Below, piece by piece: positions 24,897-33,509 of a DNA stretch of 64,000 bases. Made by a program: the position numbers and the translations under genes. Numbering within the stretch: position 1 is the stretch's first letter; each line of letters opens with the position of its first letter. Source of the stretch: Lichenicoccus sp965276875 (GTDB lineage: Bacteria > Pseudomonadota > Alphaproteobacteria > Acetobacterales > Acetobacteraceae); the NCBI RefSeq assembly GCF_965276875.1, contig NZ_OZ255701.1, positions 4,313,108 to 4,377,107 on the forward strand, given 5' to 3'. Below the pieces are notes generated by a model. That model saw only the letters and a program-made list of their open reading frames with translations. It was not told the DNA's origin and searched no databases.

Positions 24897-25452
24897 TCCG
24901 GGTCCAGTAGCGCTCGAAGGCCGGCCGCGGCGCGATCGTCCTGAACATCATGCCGAAGCCGATCTGCGAGCCGACATAGACGTCGGCGGCGGTGAATTGG
25001 GCGCCGAGGAGATGATCGTGCCGCGAGACGGCTTCCTCCAGCACGTCGAGCACGGTCGCGATCCGGCCATAGCCAATCATGCTCTCGCGGTTCTCCGGAA
25101 CGACGAAGCCTAGCGCCTGATTTGAGGTCGCCGCCTCGAACGGTCCGGCGCCGAAAAACAGCCAGCGATAATAGGCGCCGCGCAGCCGATCACCTGGTGC
25201 GGGTGCCAGCCCCGCTTCGGGGAAGGCATCGGCGAGGTAGGCGCAGATCGCGGCGCCCTCGGTGATCACCGTCTCGCCGTGCCGCAAGGCCGGTACCTTG
25301 CCCATCGGATTGACGGCGAGGAACGCAGGCGTCTTTGTCGCCCCGAAGGCCACCAACTCGGTGCGGTAGGGTGCGCCGGTCTCTTCCAGCATCCAGCGCA
25401 CGATGCGCCCACGTGACATCGGATTGGTGTAGAAGACCAGCTCGCCGTCCAT
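24826..25452 (-). CDS. Glutathione S-transferase
   Basis: 208 aa. The thioredoxin-like N-terminal domain begins LVFYTNPMSRGRIVRWMLEETGAPY, with Ser in NPMSRGR at the catalytic position, cis-Pro in NPMGKVPAL and the glutathione-binding ITEGAAICAYLAD. The all-alpha C-terminal domain includes FTAADVYVGSQIGFG. A stand-alone cytosolic GST of the beta/theta-like bacterial type. The acetate transporter lies just upstream on the same strand with a 12-base gap, so they may share a transcript. Confidence 0.88.
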   Translation of the reverse strand: MDGELVFYTNPMSRGRIVRWMLEETGAPYRTELVAFGATKTPAFLAVNPMGKVPALRHGETVITEGAAICAYLADAFPEAGLAPAPGDRLRGAYYRWLFFGAGPFEAATSNQALGFVVPENRESMIGYGRIATVLDVLEEAVSRHDHLLGAQFTAADVYVGSQIGFGMMFRTIAPRPAFERYWTRISARPAAVRAREIDDALMPREPA

Positions 25453-25464
25453 CGCAGGCTTCCT

Positions 25465-26058
25465 TCAGGGGCTGGCGAACGAGGATCGCGTGGCCGGCCG
25501 GCTCGGTGCCGCATAGGGCCCGATCGGCAGGACGACACGGTCGTGCGCCTCGTTGATGACCTCGGCCGCGGCGAGATAGAGTGCGGCGATCGCCGTAGCC
25601 AGACCGCAATAGCCGCCGAGCCGGTGCAGCAGGGTGATGTCGGTCCATTCACCCAGACCGAGCAACAGGAAGGTCACCCAAAGCAGCAGGAACACGGTCG
25701 AGACCGCGCGGTTGGCGGTGAAGGTGCCGATCCACAGGAAGAAGGTGAAGATTCCCCAAAGGACGAGGTACCAGCCGACGAAGCTCGCCGGCACGGTCAG
25801 ATGCGGAAACATGACGAACAGCGCAAACGACCACCAGAACGATCCAAAACCGCAAAAGGCGACGAAGCCGAAGCTGTTGCCGCGGGGCAGTTCGCACAGG
25901 CCGGCAACGAACTGCGCGGTGCCGCCGAAGGCGAAGGCCATGCCGAGCACCATCGGCATTGCCGTCGGCGCATACCAGCCCGCATTGATCATGCTGAGCA
26001 GCCAGGTGGTCATGGCAAAGCCGCTCAAACCGAGCGGTGCTGGGTTTACCTGCTTCAT
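25465..26058 (-). CDS. Acetate uptake transporter, GPR1/FUN34/YaaH (SatP) family
   Basis: 197 aa with six predicted membrane helices. The family signature NPAPLGLSGFAMTTW opens the protein and is the substrate-gate motif of acetate/succinate permeases. FGGTAQFVAGLCE and FGFVAFCGFGSFWWSFA follow. ATG 26058 is chosen (GGGAGAG upstream, family start at MKQVNPAP); the longer frame adds an unrelated 25 residues. Import of acetate would suit an acetic-acid-bacterium relative. Followed by the GST gene. Confidence 0.88.
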   Translation of the reverse strand: MKQVNPAPLGLSGFAMTTWLLSMINAGWYAPTAMPMVLGMAFAFGGTAQFVAGLCELPRGNSFGFVAFCGFGSFWWSFALFVMFPHLTVPASFVGWYLVLWGIFTFFLWIGTFTANRAVSTVFLLLWVTFLLLGLGEWTDITLLHRLGGYCGLATAIAALYLAAAEVINEAHDRVVLPIGPYAAPSRPATRSSFASP

Positions 26059-26136
26059 GGACAACTCTCCCGGCGGCCTCTCAATCGGAGGCTTGTGCCA
26101 GGGCGAACGTTGCCACGGTTTCGCGGCGTTCACCAG

Positions 26137-26979
26137 CTATGGCGCGAGACGGCCGGTCAAATCCTCGATGAACTGCCAGGCAACACGGCCGGACCGTGCG
26201 CCGCGGGTGATCGACCATTCGTTGGCAGCGGCGTGCAGCGCATCCGTGGTCACCGCGAGGCCGCGCGCGGCGGCGTATGTGTCCACCATCGCCAGATAGG
26301 TCGGCTGGTCGCAATTGTGAAAGCCGATCCACAGGCCGAAGCGGTCCGATAGCGACACCTTCTCCTCGACGGCCTCGTTCGGGTTGATCGCGGTCGCCCG
26401 CTCGTTCTCGATCATCTCGCGCGGCATCAGATGGCGACGATTACTGGTTGCGTAGAACAGCACGTTGTCGGGGCGGCCCTCGATGCCGCCGTCGAGCACC
26501 GATTTGAGCGCCTTGTAGTCGGCATCCTCGCGCTCGAACGAGAGATCGTCGCAGAACACCAGGAAGCGATGCGCCGATGCGCGCAGCAGGCCGAGCAGTG
26601 CGGGGAGGGTCGTGAGGTCGTCGCGGGCGATCTCGATCAGCAGCAGCCGGCGAACGGTTCCGTTAACGGCATGATGCACCGCCTTGATCAGCGAGGACTT
26701 GCCCATGCCGCGCGCGCCCCAGAGCATGGCGTTGTTGGCGGGCAGCGCGCGGGCGAAGCGTTGGGTGTTTTCGAGCAACAGCGCGCTCTGTGGCTCGATG
26801 CCGCGCAGCAGCGCCAAACCGACATGAGCTACATGGCTGACCGGCGACAGCCGGCCATGCTCTGGCCGCCAGACGAACGCGTCGGCGTCATCGAGCGATC
26901 CGAGCGACGGCGGGGCTGGCGAAAGCCGCTCCAGCGCCTCGGCGATGCGCGCGAGCAGACTCGTGATCGGTTCGGACAA
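26137..26979 (-). CDS. DUF815 family P-loop ATPase
   Basis: About 280 aa. Walker A is WGARGMGKSSLIKAVHHA, Walker B is LVFCDDLSFEREDADYKALKSVLDGG, with an AAA-like sensor at LFYATSNRRHLMP and the C-terminal helical lid ending SGRVAWQFIEDLTGRL. This family is widespread in alphaproteobacteria with unsettled function, probably an AAA+ chaperone-type ATPase. No ATG fits: the family begins at LLARIAEALERL, so TTG at 26979 is the likely start and the ATG at 27099 would overlap yajC. It diverges from yajC, as often seen in the class. Confidence 0.75.
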   Translation of the reverse strand: MSEPITSLLARIAEALERLSPAPPSLGSLDDADAFVWRPEHGRLSPVSHVAHVGLALLRGIEPQSALLLENTQRFARALPANNAMLWGARGMGKSSLIKAVHHAVNGTVRRLLLIEIARDDLTTLPALLGLLRASAHRFLVFCDDLSFEREDADYKALKSVLDGGIEGRPDNVLFYATSNRRHLMPREMIENERATAINPNEAVEEKVSLSDRFGLWIGFHNCDQPTYLAMVDTYAAARGLAVTTDALHAAANEWSITRGARSGRVAWQFIEDLTGRLAP

Positions 26980-27093
26980 GAGAGCGTTCCATGGCGGCCG
27001 TCCCGCGCTTGACGAGCGGGATGCGAAACCTATGGTCCCGGACCACGCGCGGCAAGCCTGGTGGCCGCCCCCTCCGACCCGAAAGCTAAGTCG

Positions 27094-27480
27094 ATGCATC
27101 TGTTTGCGACCGAAGCCTACGCCCAGAACGCGATTGGCGGCACCGCCGGCGGTGGCGCCGGATTGCTGGGTGGCCTTGCTGGGATCGGTCAGTTCCTGCC
27201 GATCGTGCTGATCTTCATCGTCTTTTATTTTCTGCTGATCCGGCCGCAGCAGCAGCGGCAGAAATCGCTCAAGACGATGGTGGCAAGCCTCAAGCGTGGG
27301 GACCGGGTGGTCACCGCGGGCGGCATCGTCGGCGTGGTGCAGAAGGTACGCGAGGGGTCGAACGAAATCGAGGTGGAGATCGCGCCAAACGTGCGCGTCC
27401 AGATCCTCCGCGACACCATCAGCAGCGTCGTCAAGCCGCCAGGCGCTGCCAATGACAGCGTCCCGGCGGCGACGAAGTAG
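27094..27480 (+). CDS. yajC: Preprotein translocase subunit YajC
   Basis: 128 aa. Single membrane helix FLPIVLIFIVFYFLLIRPQQQRQKSLKTMVASLKRGDRVVTAGGI is the defining YajC block; the cytoplasmic tail is short. YajC associates with SecDF and SecYEG and supports protein export. ATG 27094 (MHLFATEAYAQ) is chosen because the family begins this way. SecD/F, which normally follow in alphaproteobacteria, are absent: seven bases beyond the stop lies the convergent sodB, so the usual operon is broken here. Confidence 0.92.
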   Translation: MHLFATEAYAQNAIGGTAGGGAGLLGGLAGIGQFLPIVLIFIVFYFLLIRPQQQRQKSLKTMVASLKRGDRVVTAGGIVGVVQKVREGSNEIEVEIAPNVRVQILRDTISSVVKPPGAANDSVPAATK

Positions 27481-27487
27481 GGAGAGG

Positions 27488-28096
27488 TCAGGCGGCCTGG
27501 AGCTGGGCCTCGGCGAATTCGTAGTTGGCGATCTTGTCGAGCCAGTTGGTCACATAATCGGGGCGGCGATTACGGAAATCGACGTAGTAACTGTGCTCCC
27601 ACACATCCAGGCCGAGTAGCACGCGGCCTTCGCCGGTCGCCACCGGATTGGAGCCGTTGGCGGTCTTGGTGACCTTCAGCTTGCCGTCAGGGGCTGCAAC
27701 CAACCAAGCCCAGCCGGAGCCGAACTGCGTCGTGGCGGCGGTCTTGAACGCGGTCTTGAACTCCTCGACGCTGCCGAAATCCTGTGTCAGCTTACTCTCC
27801 AGCTTGCCCGGAATCGCGCCCCCGGTCGGGGCCATCGCCTGCCAGAACAGGATGTGATTCCAATGCTGGCCGGCATTGTTGAAGACCGGCGCCATCTCGG
27901 CGGTGCCATGGCTCATCGTGATGATCTGCTCGAGCGACTTGCCGGAGAGCGAGTCGTTCTTCTCGACCAGGCCGTTCAGCGCGGTGACATAGGCCTGGTG
28001 GTGCTTGTCGTGGTGCAGTTCCAGGGTCTCCTGGGACATCCCGCGCCCGGCCAGGGCGTTGTGGTTGTAGGGGAGGGCCGGCAGTTCGAACGCCAT
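27488..28096 (-). CDS. sodB: Superoxide dismutase, Fe type
   Basis: 202 aa. Converts superoxide to oxygen and hydrogen peroxide in the cytoplasm. Metal ligands are His in LELHHDKHHQAY, His in GQHWNHILFW, and Asp/His in LLGLDVWEHSYY. The Gln in NNAGQHWNH marks the iron (or cambialistic) subgroup; Mn enzymes carry Gly there. ATG 28096 has AGGAGAT upstream. The frame can be read back to 28327 but that stretch lacks family similarity. Confidence 0.93.
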   Translation of the reverse strand: MAFELPALPYNHNALAGRGMSQETLELHHDKHHQAYVTALNGLVEKNDSLSGKSLEQIITMSHGTAEMAPVFNNAGQHWNHILFWQAMAPTGGAIPGKLESKLTQDFGSVEEFKTAFKTAATTQFGSGWAWLVAAPDGKLKVTKTANGSNPVATGEGRVLLGLDVWEHSYYVDFRNRRPDYVTNWLDKIANYEFAEAQLQAA

Positions 28097-28190
28097 GCTG
28101 TGATCTCCTGCGTTTTTGTTGTGAGCCTTAAGCGTTGCAGTGCCGCGAAGGTTTACCCGGGAACGGCGACCGCAACCCGGAGAGTGAGCT

Positions 28191-28934
28191 ATGGACGCAG
28201 CCGGGCCGATGCAAGCGCTCTCGCCAGCCGGACGCGCCGCCAGGACGCATGATCCCGATCGCTTCCTGATCGCGCTGTTCGCGCCAGCAGGATTGCGCGA
28301 GGCGCTGTTCTTGCTGACTGCCTTCAATCATGAGCTGGTACGGGCGCTCGAGATGCGCTCCGCTCGTGCGGAGACCGGCCCGATCGCGTCGCTGATCCGG
28401 CTGCAATGGTGGCGCGAGGTTGTGGAGGGAGCGACACGGCGGCACGAACTCGCCGAACCATTGGGTGCCGCCCTGGAGGCCGGCGTGCTCGATCGCGCGA
28501 CCCTGCTCGGCATCATCGAGGCGCGCGAGTCAGAGGCGGAGGGTCTGCACACCGAGGCGGATTGGCGGGCGGCACAACTGGGTGGCGCCGGCGGGGTGCA
28601 GCGTGGCTTCGGCCAGGTGCTCGGCGTGTCCGTGCCCGAAACGTTGGAACAGGTGCGCGCGGTGGGTGCGGCCTATGCGGCGGGGGCGATGCGCCGGCAT
28701 CAGGCTGCTCTGGCTGCCGGCGGCCGGATCGCAGTCGAGGACTCGCAGCTGCTCGGAGCGGGGCAGGAGTGGCTGCGCCAGGCAGGACGGCCGCGCCTCG
28801 GGCGCGCGAAGGTCGCGGCCGCCCTGCCGGCCGTGTTTGCGCGCCGCGACCTGTCGCGGCCGCCGAACGCCGGCCCGCGCGGCATCGGCGACCGGCTGGC
28901 GCTCACCGCCGCTTGGCTGCGAGGTGCTCCATGA
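28191..28934 (+). CDS. Squalene/phytoene-synthase-fold protein (NDUFAF6-like)
   Basis: 247 aa with the isoprenoid-synthase helical pattern: DRFLIALFAPAGLREALFLLTAFNHELVRALE, then IRLQWWREVVEG and LEQVRAVGAAYAAGAMRRHQ. The aspartate-rich DxxxD motifs that bind Mg-prenyl diphosphate are not visible; the first is replaced by NHELVRALE. That combination matches the NDUFAF6 branch, implicated in complex I assembly, better than true squalene synthases. Function here is inference. It overlaps the convergent dehydrogenase by 32 bases. Confidence 0.7.
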   Translation: MDAAGPMQALSPAGRAARTHDPDRFLIALFAPAGLREALFLLTAFNHELVRALEMRSARAETGPIASLIRLQWWREVVEGATRRHELAEPLGAALEAGVLDRATLLGIIEARESEAEGLHTEADWRAAQLGGAGGVQRGFGQVLGVSVPETLEQVRAVGAAYAAGAMRRHQAALAAGGRIAVEDSQLLGAGQEWLRQAGRPRLGRAKVAAALPAVFARRDLSRPPNAGPRGIGDRLALTAAWLRGAP

Positions 28935-29778
28935 CCCCAATAAGGGCGGAATAATCGTCGCCGTCGTGCGCCGGGTGCGACAGCGTCAGGCTCTGCGCGG
29001 CGGCGGCGAGGGTCGGAGCGGGCATCCCGGCGGCGTTCGCGTCGGCCAGCAACAGGCCCATGTCCTTGTCCATTAACGCGGTCGGGAACTGGGGGGCGAA
29101 GTCGGCGTCGCGGGCTGCGTTCAGCTTGCGGGTGTGATGCGGCGACAGGATCGCGGCCCCGTCCAGGGCGCCGTAGAGCACGTCGCGGTCGAGCCCGGCG
29201 GCCAGCCCGTAGCCGATCGCCTCGGCCAGGGCCGCAAGTCCCGCGCCCATGATGCCGTTGACGACCAGCTTGAGCGTGGAGCCCTGACCGGCGGCACCGG
29301 CATGAACGGTCCTCGCGCCGATCACCGAGAAAATCGGCTGCGCGCGTTCGACATCCGCGGCCGCGCCGCCGACGAGGACGACCAGCTTGCCCTGCTCGGC
29401 CTCCGGGGTGCTGCCGGAGACCGGCGCGTCGAGCACCGCGAGTTCCTGCGCCGCACCGCGACGGCTGAGCGCGATCGAGGCCGACGGTGACACCGAGCTG
29501 ACATCGATCAGCAGGCTGCCACTTCGCGCGCCGGCAAGAAAGCCGTCCTCGCCGCTCGCGGCCTGATCGAGTGCCGCATCGTCCGGGACCGAGACCAGGA
29601 TGGTGTGCACCTCGGCGGCCAGGGCTGCCGCGGTCTTGAGATAGCGGATGTCATGGGCATCCTCGCCGGGCTCATGACCGGGTGCGAAGGCAAGCACCTC
29701 CCAGCCGGCGTCGGCCAGCCGCTTGCCCATCCGGCTGGCCATTGCGCCGTAGCCGACGAAACCAAGTTTTTGCGCCAT
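28903..29778 (-). CDS. Beta-hydroxyacid dehydrogenase (3-hydroxyisobutyrate dehydrogenase family)
   Basis: 291 aa. N-terminal Rossmann site LGFVGYGAMASRMGKRLADAGWEV, substrate motif DAPVSGSTPEAEQGKL, and the C-terminal helical domain with the catalytic Lys in GQGSTLKLVVNGIMG (residues about 160-175) and the cofactor-domain segment MDKDMGLLLADANAAGMPAP. Oxidises a short 3-hydroxy acid with NAD(P)+; the exact substrate cannot be told. It lies 12 bases downstream of uvrA on the same strand, though the two are unrelated in function. Confidence 0.85.
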   Translation of the reverse strand: MAQKLGFVGYGAMASRMGKRLADAGWEVLAFAPGHEPGEDAHDIRYLKTAAALAAEVHTILVSVPDDAALDQAASGEDGFLAGARSGSLLIDVSSVSPSASIALSRRGAAQELAVLDAPVSGSTPEAEQGKLVVLVGGAAADVERAQPIFSVIGARTVHAGAAGQGSTLKLVVNGIMGAGLAALAEAIGYGLAAGLDRDVLYGALDGAAILSPHHTRKLNAARDADFAPQFPTALMDKDMGLLLADANAAGMPAPTLAAAAQSLTLSHPAHDGDDYSALIGVMEHLAAKRR

Positions 29779-29790
29779 GTCAGTGATCCC

Positions 29791-32685
29791 TCAAGCCCGC
29801 TTGCGCACGCGACGCGCGGGCACGCTGGTGGGTTCCGACGCCGGCAGGATGTTGGCGAGAAAGCGCCCCGTATGGCTCGCGGGATCGGCGGCGATGGTCT
29901 CGGGGGTTCCAACGGCGACGATCCGACCGCCGCCATCGCCGCCCTCCGGGCCGAGATCCAGCACCCAGTCCGCTGTCTTGATCACCTCCAGGTTGTGCTC
30001 GATGACCAGCACCGAATTGCCCTGGTCGACCAGGGCGTGCAGCACTTCCAGCAGCTTGCGGACGTCCTCGGAATGCAGCCCCGTGGTCGGCTCGTCGAGG
30101 ATGTAGAGCGTGCGTCCGGTGGCCCGCCGTGCCAGCTCCTTGGACAGCTTGATCCGCTGCGCCTCGCCGCCCGACAGCGTGGTGGCGCGCTGGCCAAGCG
30201 CCACATAGCCGAGGCCGACCTGCTGGAGGACGGAAAGCCGGTCGAAAATACGCGTGGCGGCGGAAAAATACGGCACCGCTTCGTCGACGGTCATCGCCAG
30301 CACGTCGGCGATCGACTTGCCGCGGAACTTCACCTCCAGGGTCTCGCGGTTGTAGCGCGCCCCTTTGCAGGTGTCGCAGGTGACGAACATGTCGGGCAGG
30401 AAGTGCATCTCGATCTTCAGCACGCCGTCGCCCTGGCAGGCTTCGCAGCGGCCGCCCTTGACGTTGAAGCTGAAGCGCCCGGGCTTGTAGCCGCGCGCCC
30501 GGCTCTCCGGCAGTTCGGCGAACCAGTCGCGTATCGGCGCGAACAGGTCGGTGTAGGTGGCGGGGTTGGAGCGCGGGGTGCGGCCGATCGGCGATTGGTC
30601 GATGTCGATGATCTTGTCGAGCAGCGCCAGCCCGTCGATCCGCTCATGCGGCGAGGGCACCTGGCCCGAGCCCATCAGCCGGCGCGACAATGCCTTATAG
30701 AGAGTGTCGACGACGAGCGTGGACTTGCCGCCGCCGGAGACGCCGGTGACGCAGGTGAAGGTGCCGAGCGGGAACTCCGCCGTGACATGTTTGAGGTTGT
30801 GCCCGGTCGCGCCAACCACACTGACCACCCGCGCGGGGTCGAACGGCCGTCGCACGGGCGGGATGGCGATCTGTTTGCGTCCGGAGAGATAGGCGCCGGT
30901 CAGGCTGTCCGGGTGGCGCGCCACCTCGTCGGGCGTGCCCTGCGCCACGACATGGCCGCCGGCGATGCCGGCCGCCGGTCCCATGTCGATCAGGTGGTCG
31001 GCATGGCGGATCGACTCCTCGTCGTGCTCGACCACCAGCAGCGTGTTGCCGAGCCGCTTGAGCCGGTCCAGCGTGCCGAGCAGCCGCTCGTTGTCGCGCT
31101 GGTGCAGCCCGATCGACGGCTCGTCGAGCACATAGAGTACGCCGGTCAGGCCGGAGCCGATCTGGCTGGCGAGCCGTATGCGCTGGCTCTCGCCGCCGGA
31201 CAGCGTGGCCGAGCCGCGCGAGAGGGTCAGGTAGTCGAGCCCGACATCGTCGAGGAAGCGCAGCCGTTCGAGGATCTCGCGCAGGATACGGTGCGCGATC
31301 TCGGCGCGCTGCGGCGTCAGGGTCGCCTCGACACCGGAGAACCATTCCAGTGCCCGGCGGATCGGCATCTCCGAGACCGCGGCGATGGTGGTGCCCGCGA
31401 TCTTCACCGACAGCGCCTCCGGCCGCAGCCGCGCGCCGCCGCAGACCTCGCACGGCTTCTCGGCACGGAAGCGGGCCATCTCCTCGCGCACCCAGACGCT
31501 GTCGGTCTCGGTGAAGCGGCGTTGCAGGTTCTTCAGCACCCCCTCGAACGGCTTGCTCACCTTGTAGGCGCGCCGCTCGTCGCGATAGGTGAACTCGACC
31601 GGCTCCGTGGTGCCGACCAGAATCGCGTCGCGCGCTGCTTGCGACAGGTCGTGCCAGGCGTGGGTGGTGCTGATCCGCAGATGCCGAGCCAGGCTTTGCA
31701 GGGTCTGGTCGTAATACGGGCTCTGCGCGCCGTTCCAGGGCGCGATCGCGCCGCGCGCCAGGCTCAGGCTCTCATCCGGCACCACCAGCAGCGGGTCGAA
31801 GAAGCTTTCGGTGCCGATGCCGTCGCAGGCCGGGCAGGCGCCCTGCGGCGCGTTGAACGAGAACAGCCGCGGCTCGATCTCCTCGAGCGTGAAGCCGCTG
31901 ACCGGACAGGCAAAACGGGACGAGAACACGGTCCGCTTCGGTTCAGTGGTGGCATCGCCGCGCACCGCCTCCTCGGCATGCACCACCCCATCCGACAGAC
32001 CGAGCGCTGTCTCGAAGCTGTCGGCGAGCCGCGACTGGATGCCGTCCTTGACCACGATGCGGTCGACCACCGCCTCGACGGTATGCTTGAGCTTGCGGTT
32101 CAGCTTCGGAACCTCGCCGATTTCGTAGAGCTTGCCGTCGACCTTGGCGCGGGTGAAGCCGCGGCGCTGCAACTCGGCGATTTCCTTGAGGTATTCGCCC
32201 TTGCGGTCCTTGATCACCGGGGCGAGCAGCAGCAGCCGGGTGCCCTCCGCCATCGCCATCACCCGGTCGACCATCTGGCTGACCGTCTGCGCCTCGATCG
32301 GCAGCCCGGTCGCCGGCGAATACGGGACGCCGGCGCGCGCCCAGAGCAGGCGCATGTAATCGTGGATTTCGGTGATGGTGCCGACGGTGGAGCGCGGGTT
32401 GCGGCTGGTCGTCTTTTGTTCGATCGAGATCGCCGGCGACAGGCCCTCAATCGAGTCGACGTCCGGCTTGCCCATCAGCTCGAGGAACTGCCGCGCATAG
32501 GCCGACAGGCTCTCGACATAGCGCCGCTGGCCCTCGGCATAGATGGTGTCGAAGGCAAGCGAGGATTTGCCGGACCCCGACAGGCCGGTGATCACGGTGA
32601 GCGCGTCGCGTGGGATGTCGACGTCGATGTTCTTGAGGTTGTGCTCGCGCGCACCACGCACCCGGATCGCATCCTGTCTGCTCAT
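29791..32685 (-). CDS. uvrA: Excinuclease ABC subunit A
   Basis: 964 aa, full length. Damage-recognition ATPase of nucleotide excision repair, working with UvrB and UvrC. Two ABC modules: Walker A GLSGSGKSSLAFDTIYAEGQRR at the N-terminus and GVSGGGKSTLVVDTL in the second half, ABC signatures LSGGESQRIRLA and LSGGEAQRIKLS, Walker B VLYVLDEPSIGLH and TLYILDEPTTGLH. Zinc modules are CPACDGIG with CEVCGG, and CEACQGDG with CDTCKG. ATG 32685 (MSRQDAIRVRGAREHNLKNI) is the family start. An SOS box lies 33 bases upstream. Confidence 0.97.
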   Translation of the reverse strand: MSRQDAIRVRGAREHNLKNIDVDIPRDALTVITGLSGSGKSSLAFDTIYAEGQRRYVESLSAYARQFLELMGKPDVDSIEGLSPAISIEQKTTSRNPRSTVGTITEIHDYMRLLWARAGVPYSPATGLPIEAQTVSQMVDRVMAMAEGTRLLLLAPVIKDRKGEYLKEIAELQRRGFTRAKVDGKLYEIGEVPKLNRKLKHTVEAVVDRIVVKDGIQSRLADSFETALGLSDGVVHAEEAVRGDATTEPKRTVFSSRFACPVSGFTLEEIEPRLFSFNAPQGACPACDGIGTESFFDPLLVVPDESLSLARGAIAPWNGAQSPYYDQTLQSLARHLRISTTHAWHDLSQAARDAILVGTTEPVEFTYRDERRAYKVSKPFEGVLKNLQRRFTETDSVWVREEMARFRAEKPCEVCGGARLRPEALSVKIAGTTIAAVSEMPIRRALEWFSGVEATLTPQRAEIAHRILREILERLRFLDDVGLDYLTLSRGSATLSGGESQRIRLASQIGSGLTGVLYVLDEPSIGLHQRDNERLLGTLDRLKRLGNTLLVVEHDEESIRHADHLIDMGPAAGIAGGHVVAQGTPDEVARHPDSLTGAYLSGRKQIAIPPVRRPFDPARVVSVVGATGHNLKHVTAEFPLGTFTCVTGVSGGGKSTLVVDTLYKALSRRLMGSGQVPSPHERIDGLALLDKIIDIDQSPIGRTPRSNPATYTDLFAPIRDWFAELPESRARGYKPGRFSFNVKGGRCEACQGDGVLKIEMHFLPDMFVTCDTCKGARYNRETLEVKFRGKSIADVLAMTVDEAVPYFSAATRIFDRLSVLQQVGLGYVALGQRATTLSGGEAQRIKLSKELARRATGRTLYILDEPTTGLHSEDVRKLLEVLHALVDQGNSVLVIEHNLEVIKTADWVLDLGPEGGDGGGRIVAVGTPETIAADPASHTGRFLANILPASEPTSVPARRVRKRA

Positions 32686-32717
32686 TGCGCATCGACTCCT
32701 TGGATTTCGACAGGATT

Positions 32718-32732
32718 GTTCATAGTATGTTC
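32718..32732. promoter_or_regulatory. SOS (LexA) box, alphaproteobacterial type
   Basis: GTTCATAGTATGTTC is an exact GTTC-N7-GTTC direct repeat, the LexA operator of alphaproteobacteria. It lies between divergent uvrA (33 bases away) and ssb (about 95 bases away) and could control both. Confidence 0.85.
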
Positions 32733-32826
32733 TTGTCTTTCGGGGTAGCCTGCATCCCAGGCTTGGACTCACGCGGCGGGAGGCGTAGTGCTTCCAGCGT
32801 GATGAGCGCAAAAACGGGAAGTGACG

Positions 32827-33336
32827 ATGGCCGGTAGCGTCAACAAGGTTATCCTGATCGGAAATCTGGGGAAGGACCCGGAAGTCCGGAATGCGCAGAA
32901 CGGCACAAAGATCGTGACCTTCAACCTGGCCACCAGCGAGACCTGGAACGACAAGGCTTCGGGCGAGCGCAAGGAAAAGACTGAGTGGCACCGGGTGGTG
33001 GTGTTCAACGAGCGAATCGCCGACGTGGCCGAGCGCTTCCTGCGCAAGGGCCGCAAGGTCTATGTCGAGGGCTCCCTGCAAACCCGCAAATGGACCGACC
33101 AGTCCGGTCAGGAGAAATTCAGCACCGAGGTGGTGATCGACCGCTTCCGCGGCGACCTCACTTTAATCGACTCCAACCGCGGCGGCGAGGACGAGTCCGG
33201 CGGCTATGGTGGTGGCTCCGCACCGCCGCGCCAAGTGGCGGCCCCCGCCCGCGGTCCGGCGCCCGCGCGCGGCGCGCCGTCCGGCGGCTGGGATGCGCCT
33301 GGGCGTAGTGATTTGGACGACGAAATACCATTTTAG
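32827..33336 (+). CDS. ssb: Single-stranded DNA-binding protein
   Basis: 169 aa. OB-fold domain at the N-terminus (SVNKVILIGNLGKDPEVRNAQNGTKIVTFNLATSETW, EKTEWHRVVVFNERIA), a Gly/Pro/Ala-rich flexible linker, and the acidic tip DLDDEIPF, which recruits replication and repair partners. Family members form tetramers. ATG 32827 is preferred over GTG 32821 since SSB begins MAGSVNKV. Divergent from uvrA with a shared SOS box, so probably damage-inducible as well as constitutive. Confidence 0.95.
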   Translation: MAGSVNKVILIGNLGKDPEVRNAQNGTKIVTFNLATSETWNDKASGERKEKTEWHRVVVFNERIADVAERFLRKGRKVYVEGSLQTRKWTDQSGQEKFSTEVVIDRFRGDLTLIDSNRGGEDESGGYGGGSAPPRQVAAPARGPAPARGAPSGGWDAPGRSDLDDEIPF

Positions 33337-33337
33337 C

Positions 33338-33447
33338 AAGGCCAGGGGCGCTGCCCCTGGACCCTGCCAAAGGCTAGCCTTTGGAATCCTTTATGAATTG
33401 GGGTCTGGGGCCGAGGCCCCAGCGGGTCCAGGGCAGAGCCCTGGCCT
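33338..33447. repeat. Dispersed multi-hairpin intergenic repeat, copy 3
   Basis: Four hairpins in series: CCAGGGGC/GCCCCTGG (33342-33360), the perfect palindrome CCAAAGGCTAGCCTTTGG (33367-33384), CTGGGGCC/GGCCCCAG (33405-33422) and CCAGGGC/GCCCTGG (33428-33444). It begins right after the ssb stop and may serve as its terminator. It shares blocks with 15693-15792 and a fragment at 2349-2363. Confidence 0.85.
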
Positions 33448-33509
33448 TCGGTATTAGATAAGGCCCGTGATAGGGTGTTGATCTCCCAAGCAGCCAAGAC
33501 GGACTCCAG

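Noticed and set aside
29605..32748. 1,047-codon open frame on the plus strand
   Set aside because: Exactly antisense to uvrA; composition is Arg/Ala/Gly/His-rich, with no motifs, as expected for the opposite strand of a GC-rich gene.
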